Below are positions 59,206 to 64,000 of a DNA stretch of 64,000 bases, piece by piece. Under the pieces are notes generated by a model. That model did no database searches. It had not been told where the DNA came from and was given only the letters and a program-made list of their open reading frames with translations. Every line of letters begins with the position of its first letter. Positions within the stretch are counted from its first letter, which is position 1. The DNA is from Rattus norvegicus. Its lineage: Eukaryota; Chordata; Mammalia; Rodentia; Muridae. The translations under genes and the position numbers were made by a program. The stretch is from the NCBI RefSeq assembly GCF_036323735.1, contig NC_086032.1, forward strand, positions 53,656,599 through 53,720,598, written 5' to 3'.

Positions 59206-59937
59206 GCTTACTTATTGAGAGAACATTATAAACAGACTCTCTCAAGTACTCCCCATAAAGTGTTATAGATGAGATAGAAATAATATCAGCCAAATATACT
59301 TCTTCACAGTAAATATAAAAATATTACATTATTTTCAGTAAATTATTAAGTGTATAAAACGCAAAATCCCAAAATAAAACAAATAATTCTATGAAATTAT
59401 ATTATATATATATATTTATGCTTATATTTCCTTTAAAATTTTTCCATATGTTATGTTTCTTCTTGCATCATGGCTATGACAATAAGACATAAATGTCTGG
59501 TTTATCAGTCTCTTTATTTAATACAAATAAATTATATGCATTCTTAGTTTTTTGTGAACATCCATTATCCAAAACGATTGAGTTGAAAATTCTGAAAATT
59601 AATAATTCATACAATTAAAAACATATTTACTGATGTATAATTGTACAATGTGGCAAAGAAATTGGACCTAACTGTATATAGCATTCAAAATTAATGCTCA
59701 TAGCCAAAAAACAGTACTTTTGGAGGGGTTATCAATACTGTGTAATAAGGAACATAAAAAATTAAAGGGATTGTGTCAAAATCTACCTCACTTGTGTCTT
59801 TCAGAAGGTAGTCTCCTTTAATATTACTTGGAGGACCATGGGAAAAATAGAACCCAATTTGATCAGTATATTAACCAAATATCCATAGTTGAGAGACCTA
59901 GCTGAAGACTCTCTACTCAATTTAGTCAGGGAATAAA
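59206..59937. other. No gene or assigned repeat
   Basis: AT-rich spacer. Confidence 0.55.
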
Positions 59938-60061
59938 TTTTAATAAAGAAATTAAAGACTTCCTAGAATTGAATGGAAATGAAGGCATAGCATACCCAAA
60001 CTTATGGTTCCCAATAAAAGCAGTGTAAAGGGAAAAATTCAGAGCACTAAATGCCTTCCTA

Positions 60062-60073
60062 AAGAAATCAGAG
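60062..60073 (+). repeat. 12-bp direct repeat, left, flanking unknown insert
   Basis: AAGAAATCAGAG, identical to 60293-60304; it is L1 ORF2 sequence. Confidence 0.8.
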
Positions 60074-60292
60074 GACATTCCCACTTAAGAAATATGTTTC
60101 ATATATGTGTGGAGATATGTGTCTGTCCTATGAAGGCTGAAATATTTGTTAGTTTTGGAATAAATTTAAAAAGTTACTACAAATTCTTCCTATAGGAATT
60201 TATGTTCTGTCTGGGTATTATGAATACATCAATGTTTAAGGGTTATAATTAAAACATCTTTGGTTAAAAGACAATAAAATGCTGCTTGAAGG
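60074..60292. other. Unidentified 219-bp insert in old L1
   Basis: It is not L1 ORF2, and sits between 12-bp direct repeats, after which the ORF2 frame resumes at the same codons. There is no A-rich tail at either end, and no SINE boxes or LTR-like TG..CA ends are evident. It has ACAATAAAATGCTGCTTGAA near its right end, which includes AATAAA. Confidence 0.6.
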
Positions 60293-60304
60293 AAGAAATC
60301 AGAG
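60293..60304 (+). repeat. 12-bp direct repeat, right, flanking unknown insert
   Basis: AAGAAATCAGAG, identical to 60062-60073. Confidence 0.8.
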
Positions 60305-60976
60305 AGACCGTATACGAGCAACCTAACAGCACACTTAAAAGCTTTGGAACAAAAAGAAGTAACCCAGCCAAGGGGAATAGACTACAGGAAATAGTCAATC
60401 TCAAGGCTGAAACTAACCAATCAGAAACAAAGAGAGCTACACAAAGAATCAACAAAATCAAAAGCTGGTTCTTTGAGAAAATCAACAAGATAGATAAACC
60501 ATTAGCCAAACTAACTAAAGGACACAAAGAAAGCGTTCAAATTAACAAAATCATAATTGAAAAGGGAGCTATAACAATAGAAACCAAGGAAATCCGAAAA
60601 AAAAATCTTCAGATCCTCCTAAAAAAGCCTATACTCAACATAACTGCAAAATCTAGATGAAATGAATGATTTTCTAGGTTTCTACGGTTTTCTAAGGTTA
60701 AATCAAGATTAGGTAATTATCTACACAATCTCATAGTCCCTAAGGAAGCAGAAGCAATCATTACAAACTTCCCAACCTAGAAAACCCAGGACCAGAAGGT
60801 TTTAGTGAAGAATTCTACTAGACCTACAAGGAAGAGTTAATAGCAATACTCTTCATATTATTACACAAATTAGAAATAGAAGGAACACTACAAAATTCAT
60901 TCTATGAAGTTACAATAACTGATACCTAAAACACACATAGATCTAACAAAGAAAGAGAACTTCAGGCCAATTTCAC

Positions 60977-61652
60977 TTTATTCCTTGTAGCCCGAAATTG
61001 GAAGCAACTCAGATGTCCCTCAACAGAAGAATGGATACAGATATATGCTTCATTTACACAATGAAACACCATTAAGCTATTACAAATGAGGACATCATGA
61101 ATTTTGTAGGCAAATAGATAGCACTAGAATATATTATCCTGAGTGATGTAACTAAGAACCAAAATGACATGCATGGAATGTACTCAATGATAAGTGGATA
61201 ATAGCTAAAATGTACAATACAGACCAGAAACAGTTGTAAGAATGTAAGAAGTTAAACAGGAAGGAAGGCCCAAGTGAGGACACTGCAATCCCATGTAGAA
61301 GGGTTAACAAAATAATCATGAGTGGTAGAGAATGGGAGAGACCTGGATGAGAGGGGGATAAAGAGGGGACAAAGGGGGCAGGATCAAGTATGGGGGAGAC
61401 ATGAGAGAAACCCAGAGAGCCAGTAGTCTGAATGGAAATATGGAGTTGCTAGAAGTTGGGGGTGGTGGTGCGGAAGGAGGAACTTCTAAAAAGTTTCAGA
61501 GGCTTCTGTTACGCAATGAGGGTGACCTTAGCCATAGTCACCTACAATGTTGAAATGGAACCTGAAGGCAGAAGAGCCTGTAGATAAATAGGGCTGTCAA
61601 TGGAGGGTTGAGGTAATGAAAATTGTTCCTGTTTAAAGGAAATGCAAGGACA
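60977..61652 (+). mobile_element. Old L1 ORF2 C-terminus and 3' UTR (part 1)
   Basis: It begins CTTGTAGCCCGAAATTGGAA, corresponding to the LFIIARxWK codons, directly after the NFRPISL codons. About 2 kb of ORF2 is therefore missing. The 3' UTR continues to the nested insertion at 61653. Confidence 0.78.
61639..61652 (+). repeat. Target-site duplication, left, of nested L1 3' UTR
   Basis: GAAATGCAAGGACA, identical to 61996-62009. Confidence 0.88.
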
Positions 61653-61995
61653 CCTTTTGGTTTCCATATGCACCCCAGAGTTAACACTATTACTCAACTA
61701 GACATCCCAGAGCTACCAGGGACTAAAGTACCAACCAAAGAGTATACATGGAGGAACCCATGGCTCCAGCTGCATATGTAGCAGACAGTGGCCTTGTTGG
61801 ACATTAATGGGAGGAGAGGCCCTTAGTCCTGTGAAGGATCGATGACTCAGTGTGAGGGAAGGCCAGGGCAAGGAGGCAGGAGAAGACAGGGGAAACGAGG
61901 ATGGAATAAGGGGTTTCCAGAGGAGAAATTGGGAAAGGGGATAATATTTGAAATGTAAATAAATAAAGTATCTAGTAAAATGATAACAATAAAAT
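61653..61995 (+). mobile_element. L1 3'-UTR fragment nested in older L1 3' UTR
   Basis: It contains CATGGAGGAACCCATGGCTC, a G-rich stretch and the end GGGATAATATTTGAAATGTA AATAAATAAAG-type tail, with a perfect 14-bp TSD. It is 343 bp in the same orientation as its host. Confidence 0.88.
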
Positions 61996-62009
61996 GAAAT
62001 GCAAGGACA
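61996..62009 (+). repeat. Target-site duplication, right, of nested L1 3' UTR
   Basis: Partner of 61639-61652. Confidence 0.88.
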
Positions 62010-62560
62010 AAATGGAGTTGAGAGTAAAGGAGAGGCCGACCAGTAAGAGGCCCAACTTGGGATCCAGCCTATGGGCGGGCACCAAACCCTGGCACTATTA
62101 GAGATGCTGTTGTTGTGCTTGCTGACAGGAGCCTAGCATGGCTGTTCTCTGACAGGCTCTACTAACAGCTGACTGAGACAGACGAAGTTTCTTTCAGCTA
62201 ACCATTGGACTGAGGTTGGGGATCCCTATGAAGAGTTAGGGGGTGGATTAAAGAAACTGAATGGGATAGCAACCCCAACTGTCACATTTCCCGGGAGTCC
62301 CCAGAGACTACACTACCAACCAAGGAGTATACATGGGCTGATACGAAAACCTCGGCAAATATATAGCAGAGGACTGCCTTGTCTGGGCTCAAAGGATCAA
62401 GATGGATCTAATCTTATAGAGACTTGATGACCCAAGGAAGGGGAATACCAGCAAGACAGTAGCACCCACTCAGAGGTTATGTTGAGAGGGTGGTGTGAAG
62501 AACTCTGGGAAGGAGGGACCAGGATTAGGAGCTACATTTAGAATGTAATTAAAGAAAACA
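62010..62560 (+). mobile_element. Old L1 3' UTR (part 2)
   Basis: Host 3' UTR resumes (GACAGGAGCCTAGCATGGCT, CTACCAACCAAGGAGTATAC) and ends at GAATGTAATTAAAGAAAACA. It parallels 39950-40600. Confidence 0.75.
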
Positions 62561-63778
62561 ATTAAGTTTAAAAATAGATATTTAGAAGGCTTTTTTGAGA
62601 TAAAAGGAATTTTGTGTTTGAATATGATAGCAGATGCTCTAATATGTGACCAAATAATTAAGTTAAAAGAAAAAGGTATTCTATGAGGCACTATGAGGCA
62701 CACTGTAATGTCACATCAAATTGAATGAGAGGCGTTTAATTATTTCTATTTAATCACACTGATCTGTATTCTTCCAAAAATTTCACTTGAACTATTTCTG
62801 TATACATTATAGTCAAGTTTTTATTTTATTGAACATGGGAAAGAACACCTCTGTCTGATATTCAATCCACTTAATTTCTTATGGAGTATATTTACTTGAA
62901 CATGTGTAATAAAAAGAAGTCACAAAAATATTTAAAGATAGAAATAAAGCTTCTCTAGCAACAGCAGCAAACCAAGGCCTTGCTATGCTAGACAACTTGC
63001 CAATGGAGAGCAGAATTTATCAGCTCATGTTTCTCTGAAGTGGTGTTTAGTGGAACTTTGCCTACTAACACTATTTCCTGGAATGGGTAGAATGAACGGT
63101 CTTCAGTTCTAAATGAGCATTAACTAAACAACATGCTATTGAATGACATCTCTTGTAGACCGTATATTTGCCTTTATTGGTTATGGGTAGTAGTCAGATA
63201 TTTTTATTCGTCATTTCCATTTATGGATCAGGGCTATGTCTACAAGCAGTAGAAAGCAAGATAGATTAGCAGGCAATGAAACTATATTTGTTGTGGGAAA
63301 CACTGGATGTGGACCAAATCCCTGTTCACATTTCTTATTCATGAAAAAACATATGTACTTTCATTATTAAATAAGACATATCTGTGGCCATGATCTATAA
63401 CAACAGGACACGTGAGACATTGGCAATAGAGTTTGAAAAATCTGCAACTATTTCATTCTAAACAAAATAGATTATTTCAGTATCCTTTATATTTGTAAAC
63501 CGGAGACTTTCAGTCTAGGTTGTTTTCTGATGAGTGGTATTTCAAGTTCTCTGTTACTGAATGTGCCCTCTTATCAAGGACACTTAATATCAGGTTAATT
63601 ATTTAAATAATATCTGATGTTTTTAATATTTGAATTATGAGTTGTTTAATTTTTGAATTATGAATTGTTGAGAAAATGTTTCAATTATTAACTGTTAATA
63701 GTTGTCCTAATATGTCTACTTGTAAAAAGAAAGAATGGTTGACATATACATAATTTTAATGATTAAAAAGTATCTGTA
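62561..63778. other. No gene or assigned repeat
   Basis: AT-rich spacer; nothing recognised. Confidence 0.55.
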
Positions 63779-64000
63779 CTGAGAATAGGTCCCCCGTTGA
63801 AGGAATCAGAGAAAGAACTGGAAGAGCTTGAAGGGGCTCGAGACCCCATATGTACAACAATGTCAAGCAACCAGAGCTTCCAGAGACTAAGCCACTACCT
63901 AAAGACTATACATGGACTGACCCTGGACTCTGACCCCATAGGTAGCAATGAATATCCTAGTAAGAGCACCAGTGGAAGGGGAAGCCCTGGGTCCTGCTAA
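63779..64000 (+). mobile_element. Young L1 3'-UTR fragment, runs off right edge
   Basis: From CTGAGAATAGGTCCCCCGTT the sequence is almost identical to 23442-23660 of copy B and 7544-7766 of copy A. The 5' truncation point is at about 63779. The G-tract, tail and TSD would lie beyond the window. Confidence 0.92.

Larger units (their letters stand above)
59938..60976 (+). mobile_element. Old L1 ORF2 fragment (linker to RT), with 219-bp insert
   Basis: It matches ORF2 from KEIKDFLEFN (59945) through AHLKALEQK, INKIKSWFFEKINKIDKPLAKL (frame 60286-60660) and NFRPIS (about 60960). It is interrupted at 60074-60292 by unrelated sequence, and then jumps at about 60977 directly to the ORF2 C-terminus. 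Confidence 0.85.

Overview
This window looks like rodent nuclear DNA, almost certainly rat (Rattus). The evidence is two near-full-length LINE-1 (L1) elements of the rat type, a rat ID SINE (BC1-type, tRNA-Ala derived) with intact A and B boxes, and a B2 SINE. The rest is AT-rich sequence with (CA)n, (CT)n and (TA)n microsatellites. I find no host protein-coding gene, exon chain, CpG island, rRNA or tRNA gene, CRISPR array or bacterial operon. By my boundaries a little over half of the window is L1 sequence, while SINEs are very scarce. That suggests a gene-poor, late-replicating type of region.

Layout. 1-910: antisense L1 ORF1 fragment running off the left edge. 1470-7934: full-length L1 (copy A) with a 15-bp target-site duplication (TSD), heavily mutated in ORF2. 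8670-11840: older L1 remnants, one nested in another. 11841-17322: mostly unassigned sequence. 17339-23824: full-length L1 (copy B) with a 16-bp TSD and an uninterrupted 402-codon ORF1. 23951-24056: ID SINE. 24490-26928: antisense 5'-truncated L1. 27011-27198: B2 SINE. 27210-31190: no assigned interspersed repeat. 31195-33900: 5'-inverted L1. 34458-42300: several L1 3'-UTR pieces in both orientations. 42302-49760: mostly unassigned, with a shared unclassified repeat, a URR1-like repeat and an L1 3'-UTR piece. 49825-54995: old L1 with two younger L1 pieces nested in it and a perfect 82-bp tandem duplication. 56975-59193: another 5'-inverted L1. 59938-62560: old L1 carrying an unidentified 219-bp insert and a nested L1. 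63779-64000: start of another L1 3'-UTR fragment.

How the parts relate. L1 is bicistronic. The 5' UTR carries the internal promoter, ORF1 encodes the RNA-binding trimeric chaperone ORF1p, and ORF2 encodes the endonuclease (EN) and reverse transcriptase (RT) that copy L1 and SINE RNA at nicked AT-rich sites. Nothing here is autonomous: every ORF2 copy is broken. Copy B could at most supply ORF1p.

The window records L1 mechanics well. It shows TSDs at TT/AAAA-like nicks, 5' truncation, twin-priming inversions and serial nesting. I did not find a new biological system. The points most worth a second look are a premature stop shared by two neighbouring ORF1 copies, a one-base-short A-run near the ORF2 C-terminus in every copy that reaches it, the perfect 82-bp tandem duplication, the 219-bp insert without a poly(A) tail, and a canonical splice donor kept in both L1 5' UTRs.
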